DNA from: Mycolicibacterium sphagni
GTDB taxonomy: Bacteria; Actinomycetota; Actinomycetes; Mycobacteriales; Mycobacteriaceae
NCBI RefSeq assembly: GCF_002250655.1
Contig: NZ_NOZR01000035.1
Span: 1 to 58,138, forward strand
DNA: 58,138 bases
Reading direction: 5' to 3'
Part shown: positions 25,178 to 33,121 of the stretch, in pieces
How positions within the stretch are numbered: position 1 is the stretch's first letter
Layout: every line of letters starts with the position of its first letter
Program-made: the position numbers and the translations under genes
The notes under the pieces: generated by a model
What the model was told of the DNA's origin: nothing
Databases searched by the model: none
Seen by the model: only the letters and a program-made list of their open reading frames with translations

Positions 25178-27484
25178 ATGATGCACAATGGCCACATGGC
25201 CGACGGCACTCGACAGATCGGGCTCGGTCTCACCCGGGTCGAGGGCCGTGACAAGGTGACCGGCCGGGCGCGCTACGCCGCCGACACGGTATTCGACGAT
25301 CTCGTCTACGCCGTTGTGGTGCAGTCGCAGATCGCACACGGCACGGTGACCGCCGACTCGCTACGGGACAGCAGCGCCCGCGCTGCCGCGGCACCCGGTG
25401 TGCTCCACGTGTTGACGCCACTGAATTGCCCTGTACTGCAACGGCTGCCGACTGATCTGACATTTGATTTGCCGTTGGAGCGCCGACCACCCTTGTCGGA
25501 CCTGACGGTCCAGCACGTCGGCCAGCACATGGCGCTGGTCGTCGCCGACTCGCCGGAAAACGCCACCTACGCCGCGTCGCTGTTCGAGCTGGACTACGAA
25601 CGGCGGCCACCGCAGCTCAGCGCTGAGGAAGTCCTGACCAGCCCACAACCGCCGGACGAGAAAGACGGCGAGATTCGGCATGGCAGCTACTTGCCGGACC
25701 ACTTCGTGAAGCTGGACGAGGAGAAGCTGCAGGACCGTCGCGGGGCGCCGACCGAACCAGAGTGCTCGGCGCGCGTCGACGCGATGTACACAACTGCGCT
25801 CAACGCGCACTATCCCATTGAGCTGTCGGCGACCATCGCGCAGTGGCACGGTGCGGAACTCACGATCCACGATGCGACGCGGTGGTTGACCGGTGAGCGC
25901 GCCGTGCTGGCGGCCTATCTCGACTTGCCCGAATCGGCAGTCCGAGTGGTCTCACCCCTGGTTGGTGGAGCGTTCGGCTCCAAGAGTTTTCTGTGGATGC
26001 ATGTCGTGTTGTGTGCGGTCGCAGCCCGCGAGATCGGCCGGCCGGTCAAGCTCGTCATGACGCGCAACCAGATGTTCTCCTCGACGGGCCATCGTCCTCG
26101 CACTCGCCAGCGCGTGCGACTCGTCGCCCAGGACGATGGCGCGCTGGCGAGCATCGAACACCACACGGTCACCGAAACGTCCACAGTCGCACACTTTTGT
26201 GAGCCGGCCGGGCTGTCCAGTAGGTTCCTGTACCAATCGCCGCGATTGGTCGTATCGCATCGCGTTGCACGGATCAATTCGCCCACACCGTGTTTCATGC
26301 GTGGCCCCGGGGAGGCGCCGGGTTTGTTCGCGCTGGAGTCGGCGGTGGACGAGCTCGCCGTGGAACTGGGTGTGGATCCGGTGGCGCTGCGTATCCGCAA
26401 CCACGCATCGCTCGACCAGGCCAGCGGCAAACCGTGGTCGGGCAAGCACCTCCTGGAGTGTTACGACATCGGGGCGCAGCGCTTCGGCTGGGACAAAAGG
26501 CCGCTGGCACCACGATCATTGTCGGCCGGAGGGATTCAGGTCGGCTGGGGTATGGCCACCGCAACCTATCCGGGTCGACGGATGCCCGCGGCGTGCAGTG
26601 TCACCACTGCCGCCGATGGTTCCGTCAGATTCGCGTCGGCCACTCACGAGATCGGCACAGGCGTACGTACAGCGATGGGCCAGATCGCGGCCGACGCCAG
26701 TGGCTTGTCACTCTCGCAGCTGACCTTCGAGTCGGGCGACTCGCTTTTCCCCGACGCCCCCTACAGCGGAGCGTCGCAGACCACTGCAACGGTCGGTTCA
26801 GCCGTCTTCGAGGCAGCCTCACAGTGGGCCAAACGCCTGGTCGCGTTGGTCAGCGCTGACGAGCAAACCCCCTTCTATGGCAGCAACCGCGACGAGATAG
26901 CCATTACCGGAGGGGAAGTGGTGAGTCGGAACCATCGCGGGACACTCGCCGACGTGATCGCGCACGGCGGCCAGCGGTACCTCGACGAGCTGAGTTTCAC
27001 GGTGTCGGTCGACGGGGGAGACCAGCGCGATACGGTATCCCAATCGTTCGGCGCACACTTCTGCGAAGTGGAGGTCGACGAGGAGATCGGGCGCGCGGCG
27101 GTGACCCGCTGGGTTGCGGTAATGGACTGCGGACGGGTGATCAACCCGGCGCTGGCTCGCAGTCAGGTCATGGGCGGCATCACCTTCGGCGTAGGCATGG
27201 CGCTGTTGGAGCAGGTTCCCTATGACGCTCACACCGCGAAGCTGATCGGCGAGTACTACGTTCCGACCCACGCCGACCGACCTGATTTCGACATCACGTT
27301 CATCGATGAACCCGACTACGCGCTGGACCCGATCGGCGTCCGGGGAATCGGTGAGATCGGCGCCTGCGGTGTCGCGGCGGCGGTTGCCAACGCGATCTTC
27401 CATGCCACTGGTCGTCGGATCCGGGACCTGCCCATCACTATTGAACAACTGTTGACGCCCGACATTGCGACGCAGGAGAGCTGA
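25178..27484 (+). CDS. Aldehyde oxidoreductase, molybdenum-binding subunit (PaoC-like)
   Basis: 768 residues, xanthine-dehydrogenase family large subunit. It starts with the family core RVEGRDKVTGRARYAAD, has Mo-cofactor contacts in PLVGGAFGSKSF and MRGPGEAPGLFALESAVDE, and the catalytic Glu in GVRGIGEIGACG near the end. It binds molybdopterin cytosine dinucleotide and hydroxylates aldehydes (PaoC of E. coli oxidises aromatic and other aldehydes). The substrate here is unknown. The start may be the ATG at 25196. Its stop overlaps the next start by one base (TGATG). No XdhC/PaoD-type maturation gene is in the window. Confidence 0.92.
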   Translation: MMHNGHMADGTRQIGLGLTRVEGRDKVTGRARYAADTVFDDLVYAVVVQSQIAHGTVTADSLRDSSARAAAAPGVLHVLTPLNCPVLQRLPTDLTFDLPLERRPPLSDLTVQHVGQHMALVVADSPENATYAASLFELDYERRPPQLSAEEVLTSPQPPDEKDGEIRHGSYLPDHFVKLDEEKLQDRRGAPTEPECSARVDAMYTTALNAHYPIELSATIAQWHGAELTIHDATRWLTGERAVLAAYLDLPESAVRVVSPLVGGAFGSKSFLWMHVVLCAVAAREIGRPVKLVMTRNQMFSSTGHRPRTRQRVRLVAQDDGALASIEHHTVTETSTVAHFCEPAGLSSRFLYQSPRLVVSHRVARINSPTPCFMRGPGEAPGLFALESAVDELAVELGVDPVALRIRNHASLDQASGKPWSGKHLLECYDIGAQRFGWDKRPLAPRSLSAGGIQVGWGMATATYPGRRMPAACSVTTAADGSVRFASATHEIGTGVRTAMGQIAADASGLSLSQLTFESGDSLFPDAPYSGASQTTATVGSAVFEAASQWAKRLVALVSADEQTPFYGSNRDEIAITGGEVVSRNHRGTLADVIAHGGQRYLDELSFTVSVDGGDQRDTVSQSFGAHFCEVEVDEEIGRAAVTRWVAVMDCGRVINPALARSQVMGGITFGVGMALLEQVPYDAHTAKLIGEYYVPTHADRPDFDITFIDEPDYALDPIGVRGIGEIGACGVAAAVANAIFHATGRRIRDLPITIEQLLTPDIATQES

Positions 27485-28023
27485 TGGTTCCCGAGCATGC
27501 GATCACGTTGCACATCAACGAAACTCCTCACGAGCTGACAGTCGACGTCCGCACCACACTCCTGGATTTGCTACGCGAAGAGCTCGGGTTGACGGGCACC
27601 AAGAAGGGTTGTGACCACGGCTTGTGCGGTGCCTGTACGGTGGCCGTCGACGGCGAACGGGTCGTCAGCTGCCTGACCTTGGCCGTCTCGATCGACGGCT
27701 CAGCGGTAACGACGGTCGAGGGCCTCTCCGCCGGGGACGACCTCGACCCGGTCCAGCAGGCTTTCCTAGACCACGATGGCTTCCAGTGCGGTTACTGCAC
27801 ATCCGGGCAGGTCTCGTCGGCGCATGCTCTGCTGCGCGAGCACGCCCGCGGGGACCTTTCGGTGGTCTCCTTCGAGGGTGACAGCCGAGCCGCGCTCGAT
27901 GGATGCACGGTGCTGAACGAGGACGAAATCCGGGAACGCATGGCAGGCAACATCTGTCGGTGCGGCGCGTACGCCAACATCGTCGACGCTATTGTCGCGG
28001 CCGCTGAAAGGACTTCTCGGTGA
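27484..28023 (+). CDS. Aldehyde oxidoreductase, 2Fe-2S subunit (PaoA-like)
   Basis: 179 residues with both iron-sulfur clusters of the family: the plant-type cluster at Cys 43, 48, 51 and 63 (CDHGLCGAC) and the second at Cys 102, 105, 158 and 160 (CGYC and CRC). It carries electrons from the molybdenum centre to FAD. Compared with the usual small subunit it has an extra loop of about 20 residues (around 122-147) between the second-cluster cysteine pairs. E. coli PaoA has a Tat signal; this protein has none, so the complex should be cytoplasmic. Stop and next start overlap as GTGA. Confidence 0.94.
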   Translation: MVPEHAITLHINETPHELTVDVRTTLLDLLREELGLTGTKKGCDHGLCGACTVAVDGERVVSCLTLAVSIDGSAVTTVEGLSAGDDLDPVQQAFLDHDGFQCGYCTSGQVSSAHALLREHARGDLSVVSFEGDSRAALDGCTVLNEDEIRERMAGNICRCGAYANIVDAIVAAAERTSR

Positions 28024-29009
28024 AGACATTCGAGTTTCAGCACGCGGTCACGGTGGACGGCGCCATTTGTTCCGTTCTCGATAGCGGGGGTGCCTTCCTC
28101 GCCGGCGGTACCAATCTCGTCGACCTGATGAAAAACGGTGTGGCACAACCACCTGCCCTCGTCGACATCCGCCACCTTGGCCTGACATCGGTGACGGCCA
28201 CCGCGTCGGGTGGGGTGCGCATCGGGGCCGGCGTCAGCAACAGTGCGCTGGCGAACCACCCGTTGATCCGCACCCAGTACCCGGTGTTGTCGCAAGCTAT
28301 CCTCAGTGGTGCCACCACGCAACTTCGGAATATGGCGACTGTCGGCGGAAACTTGTTGCAGCGCACCAGGTGTCCCTATTTTATGCAGATCGAATTCGAC
28401 CAGTGCAACAAGCGGGTACCGGGTTCGGGGTGCGCCGCACTCGAGGGCTTCAACCGCGAGCATGCGCTGTTCGGGGCTAGTGAGCACTGCGTCGCGATCA
28501 ACCCGTCGGACATGGCCGTCGCGCTGACGATTCTTGATGCCGTCGTGTGTACGCAGGGGCCGGACGGTGTTCGACAGATCCCGATCGCCCAGTTCCACAC
28601 TCTGCCAGGGGATGCCCCGCAGCATGAGAACTGCCTATTGCCGGCAGAGCTGATCGTCGCCGTCGAGCTGCCGCCGTCGCCGTATGCATCTCATTCGTGG
28701 TATCTCAAGCTTCGAGACCGGCGCAGCTACGCCTTCGCGCTGGTGTCCGCGGCGGTGGGCGTCGAGGTGGTCGACGACGTGATCGCGTCGGCATCGGTGG
28801 CCCTCGGCGGGGTGGCAGCCAAACCGTGGCGAGTGCCCGCTGCAGAGCAGATTCTGGTCGGCAGCCGGCCGGACGACTCGGTGCTACGGGCGGCGGCGCA
28901 GCGGGCGATGGCGGATGCCCGCCCCCTGAGCCAAAACGCGTTCAAGGTCCAGCTCGGACGAGGGGCAGTTCACCGTGCACTCGCCCGAGCCCTGGAACTC
29001 ACTCGCTGA
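28020..29009 (+). CDS. Aldehyde oxidoreductase, FAD subunit with extra 4Fe-4S site (PaoB-like)
   Basis: 329 residues: FAD-binding domain of the CO-dehydrogenase type (FLAGGTNLVDLMKNG at 27-40, and ATVGGNLLQRTRC), and a C-terminal CutM domain. Four cysteines at 118, 129, 138 and 157 (RCPYF, QCNKR, SGCAA, EHCVA) match the extra loop that binds a 4Fe-4S cluster in E. coli PaoB, which places the complex in the PaoABC branch and not with ordinary xanthine dehydrogenases. GTG start within a GTGA overlap. The 3' end overlaps the convergent acyl-CoA dehydrogenase gene by 11 bases. Confidence 0.92.
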   Translation: MKTFEFQHAVTVDGAICSVLDSGGAFLAGGTNLVDLMKNGVAQPPALVDIRHLGLTSVTATASGGVRIGAGVSNSALANHPLIRTQYPVLSQAILSGATTQLRNMATVGGNLLQRTRCPYFMQIEFDQCNKRVPGSGCAALEGFNREHALFGASEHCVAINPSDMAVALTILDAVVCTQGPDGVRQIPIAQFHTLPGDAPQHENCLLPAELIVAVELPPSPYASHSWYLKLRDRRSYAFALVSAAVGVEVVDDVIASASVALGGVAAKPWRVPAAEQILVGSRPDDSVLRAAAQRAMADARPLSQNAFKVQLGRGAVHRALARALELTR

Positions 29010-30246
29010 GCAGCCCCTTGGCCACATGCGTGATCTGCACCTCGTTACTGCCGGCGTAGATCATCAACGACTTCGCGTCGCGGGCAAGCTGTTCCACCCG
29101 GTACTCGGTCATGTACCCGTTGCCGCCGAACAACTGGATCGCCTCCATGGCCACATCGGTCGCGGCCTGCGAGCAGTAGTACTTCATCGCCGAGGCCTCG
29201 GACAGCGAGATCGGCGTACCCGTCTGCCCGCATTCGATCACGCGGAACAGCATGTTGCGCACATTCATTCGGGCTACCTCCATGTTGGCCAGCTTGAGCT
29301 GGATCAACTGGAACTGACCGATCTCCTTGCCCCACAACGTGCGAGTCTTGGCGTAGTCCGTGCACAGCCGTAGACACTCTTCGATCACCCCGAGGGCCAT
29401 CGACACCACACCGATGCGCTCCGCGGCGAAACTTGACCGGGCGCTGTCGCGGCCGTCGCCGGAGGAATTGTTCTCGGTCTCGCCCAGCAGCCGGTCCCGG
29501 CCGAGCCGGACGTTGTTGAAGAACAGCTCACCGGTGCGCGAACTGTGGATTCCCATCTTGCGGAACGGCTTGGCCTGAACGAAGCCTTCCATGCCGCGGT
29601 CCAGGACGAACGTCAACACCTTGCGGTCGCGCTTGTCCACCGTGGGGTCACCCTCGTCCAGCTTGGCGTACACCACGACGACGTCGGCGTCGGGCCCGTT
29701 GGTGATGAACGTCTTCTGCCCGTTGAGGATGTAGTCGCCTGACCCATCGGCGGCACGCACTACGTAGGACTTCATTCCGCCGAACGCATCCGAGCCTGAG
29801 TCCGGCTCGGTGATCGCCCAGGCGCCGATCTTCTCGTAAGTCACCAGCTCGGGCAGCCAGCGCTCCTGCTGGGCCAGCGTGCCACGGCTCTGGATGGTGG
29901 GGACCGTCAGCCCCAGGCTGACCCCCATCCCGGTGACCAGACCCATGCTGACCCGGCACAGCTCACTGATCAGCACGAAACCCATTCCGGCCGAGCCGCC
30001 GTCGCCGAACATGCCGCCGCCACCGCTGGACTTCTTCTCGGTGCCGGCCCGCATCCGCTCCAACCTCTTGGTCAGCGACTCCCGCGCCATCTCGTCGATA
30101 CCGAAGGTGGCGAACAGTTTCCGGACGATGGGGTAGGGCTCCAGATCGCCGCTCTCCAGCTCGTCGATGTGCGGGCGCACCTCTTTGTCGACGAACTCGC
30201 GAACGGCGTCGCGCACAGCGATATCGACGTCGGACCATTCGATCAT
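28999..30246 (-). CDS. Acyl-CoA dehydrogenase
   Basis: 415 residues with N-terminal helical domain, middle beta domain (WAITEPDSGSDAFGG, GQKTFITNGPDAD) and C-terminal helices (TRTLWGKEIGQFQLIQLKLA, FGGNGYMTEYRVEQLARDAK). It oxidises an acyl-CoA at C2-C3 using FAD. The usual C-terminal catalytic Glu (in Y-E-G) is Ala 398 here (IYAGSNE). Glu 276 in FAAERIGVV sits where isovaleryl- and long-chain dehydrogenases keep their base, so the enzyme is probably active with that residue. A Ser/Gly-rich insert lies at 73-85. It is in a minus-strand pair with the DUF2236 gene. Confidence 0.93.
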   Translation of the reverse strand: MIEWSDVDIAVRDAVREFVDKEVRPHIDELESGDLEPYPIVRKLFATFGIDEMARESLTKRLERMRAGTEKKSSGGGGMFGDGGSAGMGFVLISELCRVSMGLVTGMGVSLGLTVPTIQSRGTLAQQERWLPELVTYEKIGAWAITEPDSGSDAFGGMKSYVVRAADGSGDYILNGQKTFITNGPDADVVVVYAKLDEGDPTVDKRDRKVLTFVLDRGMEGFVQAKPFRKMGIHSSRTGELFFNNVRLGRDRLLGETENNSSGDGRDSARSSFAAERIGVVSMALGVIEECLRLCTDYAKTRTLWGKEIGQFQLIQLKLANMEVARMNVRNMLFRVIECGQTGTPISLSEASAMKYYCSQAATDVAMEAIQLFGGNGYMTEYRVEQLARDAKSLMIYAGSNEVQITHVAKGLLSE

Positions 30247-30258
30247 GGGTTCTCCGGT

Positions 30259-31287
30259 TCAGGCGGCGGCGGTACGTCCTCGGGCGGGCCGCAAACCGGC
30301 TAGTGAGAACGTCGTGTGGACCAGCGACCCCGCACGGGCGACGAGGCTCTTGTGTCGAGGGACATAGTGCATGGGCATGCCACGACGGTCTTTAGGGGGT
30401 GCCATGAAACCCGGTGCCTCGACCAGCGGCGCGTCGGCCGGGATCTGTCCGGCGGCCCGCCGATACGCCGACAACGCCCGCGGATGCAACCGGATTTCAT
30501 CGGGTACCGCCCAGAACGCCAACTCCACTGCCTTGCCGAACAACCGAAGCGCCACCTCGTCGCCGGGTGTCCAGCGCATCCCGGCCTTCTCCCGGACCGC
30601 CGGGTCGAACAGTCCGGCCGCAATCCAGCGCTGCCCGGCCACCATCGGCTTGAACAACTGGTCCCATACCGGCGTCGGCATCAACACGAACTTCGGCTTC
30701 GGGATGCGGATGTCGAAGATCTCCAGCGTCGCCTTGTTGATCTCCAGCTCGTCGCGGCAGACCCGGTCCCAGTACTCGCAGAACTCCTCCCACGTGTCGG
30801 GGACCGGCTTCATGCTCATCCCGTACATCGCATACCACTGCACGTGCTCGTCGAACAGCTGGCGTTTCTCGGCCTCGGTCAACCCGCCGCAGAAGTATTC
30901 GGCCACCTTCAGGATCAGCATGAAGAACGTGGCGTGTGCCCAGTAGAAGGTCTCGGGATTCAGAGCGTGGTAGCGCCGGCCCGCGTTGTCGACGCCTTTG
31001 ATCCCGCGGTGAAAGCCCTTGATCTGCTCACCGGTTTGGCGGGCGCGCTCGCCGTCGTAGACCACGCCCATGATCGGGTAGACCGACCGCGCGACCCGCT
31101 GCAGTGGCTCGCGCAGCAGGATCGAGTGTTCTTCCACTCCGGCGCCCAGCTGCGGATACATGTTCTGCAACGACCCGATCCACACCCCGAGCATGCCGGT
31201 GCGCAGGTCGCCGAAGTATTTCCAGGTCAGCGAGTCCGGCCCGAGCGGGGTCGGCGTGGCGGGGCGAGTGGTCGTCGTTGACCTCAT
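30259..31287 (-). CDS. DUF2236 (MpaB-like) protein, Rv1645c-like
   Basis: 342 residues of the DUF2236 family, whose founders include latex-clearing and MpaB-type haem proteins. Visible family features are WKYFGDLRTGMLGVWIG, REPLQRVARSVYPIMGVVYD, GFHRGIKG and the late PMHYVPRHKSLVARAG. The activity of the bacterial members is not known. The ATG at 31287 was chosen over the TTG- or ATG-led extension to 31407 because a promoter with a -10 exactly 6 bases before it predicts a leaderless message and the extension is Cys-rich and atypical. Followed 12 bases later by the acyl-CoA dehydrogenase gene. Confidence 0.87.
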   Translation of the reverse strand: MRSTTTTRPATPTPLGPDSLTWKYFGDLRTGMLGVWIGSLQNMYPQLGAGVEEHSILLREPLQRVARSVYPIMGVVYDGERARQTGEQIKGFHRGIKGVDNAGRRYHALNPETFYWAHATFFMLILKVAEYFCGGLTEAEKRQLFDEHVQWYAMYGMSMKPVPDTWEEFCEYWDRVCRDELEINKATLEIFDIRIPKPKFVLMPTPVWDQLFKPMVAGQRWIAAGLFDPAVREKAGMRWTPGDEVALRLFGKAVELAFWAVPDEIRLHPRALSAYRRAAGQIPADAPLVEAPGFMAPPKDRRGMPMHYVPRHKSLVARAGSLVHTTFSLAGLRPARGRTAAA

Positions 31288-31293
31288 CGATTG

Positions 31294-31322
31294 ACGATAA
31301 GTCTGACAACACGTGTTGTCCA
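31294..31322 (-). promoter_or_regulatory. Leaderless promoter of the DUF2236 gene
   Basis: On the minus strand TGGACA (31322-31317), a 17-base spacer and TATCGT (31299-31294) are followed by 6 bases and the ATG. Both hexamers fit the mycobacterial housekeeping sigma factor, and the spacing puts the start of transcription on the A of ATG. Confidence 0.7.
31305..31320. promoter_or_regulatory. Perfect 16-bp palindrome, probable repressor operator
   Basis: GACAACACGTGTTGTC is a perfect inverted repeat covering the spacer and part of the -35 of the DUF2236 promoter, so a bound dimer would block RNA polymerase. Size and symmetry suit a TetR-type protein. No obvious partner regulator gene lies beside it. 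Confidence 0.7.
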
Positions 31323-31407
31323 TGTTGGCGACGAAGCTGTGACCACACATTTGGCATAGCGATACGTTGGCCGCGTCACACAGGCCGGCTTCCGTAAATC
31401 CGTTCAC

Positions 31408-31413
31408 TAGGCT
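31408..31413 (+). promoter_or_regulatory. -10 element of the adenylate cyclase gene
   Basis: TAGGCT lies 7 bases before the GTG at 31421, consistent with a leaderless transcript starting at or next to that codon. No clear -35 is present. Confidence 0.5.
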
Positions 31414-31420
31414 GGATCTC

Positions 31421-32311
31421 GTGGACGTCGAGCCGTTCGACGATCAACCAGACCCCCTCGTTGACGTCAACCAACCCGGGCGTGGACCCGCGGCATGGTG
31501 GCACAACACCAACCACAACCCGGGCGTCATCGCCCTGGTTCGTCGTGCTCGCCGGATCTTGCCCGGCGACCCCGACTTCGGTGACCCGCTCTCCGCCGAT
31601 GGCGCAGGCGGCGCCCGGGCCGCCGCGCGGGCGGCCGACCGGCTGCTGCGCGACCGGGAGGCCGCCAGCCGCGAGGTGAGTCTGGCCACCCTTCAGGTGT
31701 GGCAAGCCCTCACCGAACGTGTCTCCGGGCGGCCGCGCGACCGCGAGGTGACGCTGGTCTTCACCGATCTCGTCGGCTTCTCCAGTTGGTCGCTGGCGGC
31801 AGGTGACGACGCGACACTGCGGCTGCTCCGTCGCGTCGCCCAGGTCGTCGAGCCGCCGCTGCTCGACGCAGGCGGCCACATCGTCAAGCGGATGGGCGAC
31901 GGCATCATGGCCGTTTTCGCCGACCCGCTGACCGCGGTGCGCGCCACCATGGCTGCCCGCGACGCCGTCCGAACCGTCGATATCGACGGCTACACACCCC
32001 GGATGCGTGCCGGTGTCCACACCGGCCGCCCGCAACGTATCGGCGCGGATTGGCTCGGAGTCGACGTCAACATCACTGCCCGGGTGATGGACCGCGCCAC
32101 TCGTGGCGGCCTGATCGTGTCCGAGAAGACGCTGGAGCTCATCGAGCCCGACGAGCTGGAGTCGCTCGGGGTCACGATCAAACGGATCAGGCGTCAGGTA
32201 TTCGCTCCGCGGGCTACCGGGGTGCCCACCGACCTGGTTATGTACCGCTTCAAAACCCGCAGGGATCTGCCAGTCGAGGACGACGGGGACGATCTCGAGT
32301 TCCAGGCATAG
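31421..32311 (+). CDS. Class III adenylate cyclase (Rv1647-like)
   Basis: 296 residues from GTG 31421. The C-terminal catalytic domain has the two metal-binding Asp residues (116 in FTDLVGFS, 160 in MGDGIMAVF) and the transition-state Asn 217 and Arg 221 in DVNITARV. As a homodimer it should convert ATP to cAMP. The first 100 residues are a non-membrane N-terminal domain, so it is soluble. M. tuberculosis Rv1647 at this locus is an active cyclase. A TTG at 31367 would add 18 residues, but the -10 at 31408 argues against it. The 3' end has a 20-bp tandem repeat spanning the stop. Confidence 0.92.
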   Translation: MDVEPFDDQPDPLVDVNQPGRGPAAWWHNTNHNPGVIALVRRARRILPGDPDFGDPLSADGAGGARAAARAADRLLRDREAASREVSLATLQVWQALTERVSGRPRDREVTLVFTDLVGFSSWSLAAGDDATLRLLRRVAQVVEPPLLDAGGHIVKRMGDGIMAVFADPLTAVRATMAARDAVRTVDIDGYTPRMRAGVHTGRPQRIGADWLGVDVNITARVMDRATRGGLIVSEKTLELIEPDELESLGVTIKRIRRQVFAPRATGVPTDLVMYRFKTRRDLPVEDDGDDLEFQA

Positions 32312-32330
32312 ATCTCGAGGTCCAGGCATA
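32291..32330 (+). repeat. 20-bp tandem duplication at the cyclase stop codon
   Basis: Two adjacent 20-base units, 32291-32310 and 32311-32330 (GATCTCGAG followed by T or G, then TCCAGGCATA), differ at one position. The first contributes the last codons and, with the next base, the TAG stop; the second is untranslated and ends 10 bases before the next gene. Confidence 0.9.
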
Positions 32331-32340
32331 GTAGGTAGGG

Positions 32341-33120
32341 ATGGTTATCGCACTGCTGTCGCGGCTGGACCGCGTTCGGGTCACCTTGGGCTACTCCGCC
32401 GCGCTTGCGGTCGTGGCGGTCACGCTGGTGGCCCTCGGGCCGCATGTTCGCGACCAGGTCGTCTGGCGTGTGAGCACCAATCTGCACAACCTCGGTGAAG
32501 GCCATCTGGGCACGCTGATCGCCAGTGCCTTCGTCACCGAGCGAGGGCCCATCTACGTGTGGCTGCCGGGCCTGTTCGCCATTCTCGGCCTGGCCGAACT
32601 GCTGTGGCACAGTCGCCGGATGGTGGTGGCGTTCGTCGTCGCACACGTCGGGGCGACGATGCTGGTCGCCACCGGACTCGTCGCGGCACTCGCGGCCGGG
32701 TTGACCTCGTGGTCGATCGCCAACGTCACCGACGTCGGGATGAGCTACGGCGCGGTCGGCGTCCTGGGTGCGCTGACCGCCGCCATACCGCGCCGTTGGC
32801 GTGCGACGTGGACCGGCTGGTGGCTGGCCGTGGCATTCGGTGCGGCGATCAGCTCGGCCGGCGACTTCACCAATGTCGGCCACGGCATCGCCCTGATCCT
32901 CGGCATGGTGGTGGGCACCCGGTTCGGCCGTCCGGCGCTCTGGACGACCGCGCGGTACGCACTGCTCGCGGTGGCGGCGTCGTTCGGCTACCTGATCATG
33001 GCCAACACGATGCCGTCGATCCTGGCGACCTCGACGCTCGGTGTGTTCGGTGCGTTGGTGGCCACCTGGATAGCTCGCCGGCGAGCGGTGCGCCGGGCCC
33101 TGGTTTCCACGACGCAATAG
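32341..33120 (+). CDS. Polytopic membrane protein, rhomboid-like fold
   Basis: 259 residues with about six membrane segments (near 15-33, 67-87, 95-118, 132-147, 160-178, 185-203, with a further stretch at 212-243). The pattern and the segment MSYGAVGVLGALTAAIP recall rhomboid-like proteins, but I see no clear GxSx catalytic serine motif with a matching His, so protease activity is doubtful. A membrane protein occupies the corresponding place in M. tuberculosis (Rv1648). It lies 29 bases after the cyclase gene and probably shares its transcript. It ends one base before the convergent glutamate-synthase-like gene. Confidence 0.8.
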   Translation: MVIALLSRLDRVRVTLGYSAALAVVAVTLVALGPHVRDQVVWRVSTNLHNLGEGHLGTLIASAFVTERGPIYVWLPGLFAILGLAELLWHSRRMVVAFVVAHVGATMLVATGLVAALAAGLTSWSIANVTDVGMSYGAVGVLGALTAAIPRRWRATWTGWWLAVAFGAAISSAGDFTNVGHGIALILGMVVGTRFGRPALWTTARYALLAVAASFGYLIMANTMPSILATSTLGVFGALVATWIARRRAVRRALVSTTQ

Positions 33121-33121
33121 C

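Noticed and set aside
31288..31407. N-terminal extension of the DUF2236 protein
   Set aside because: It would place the promoter and operator inside the gene; the extension is Cys-rich and unlike the family.
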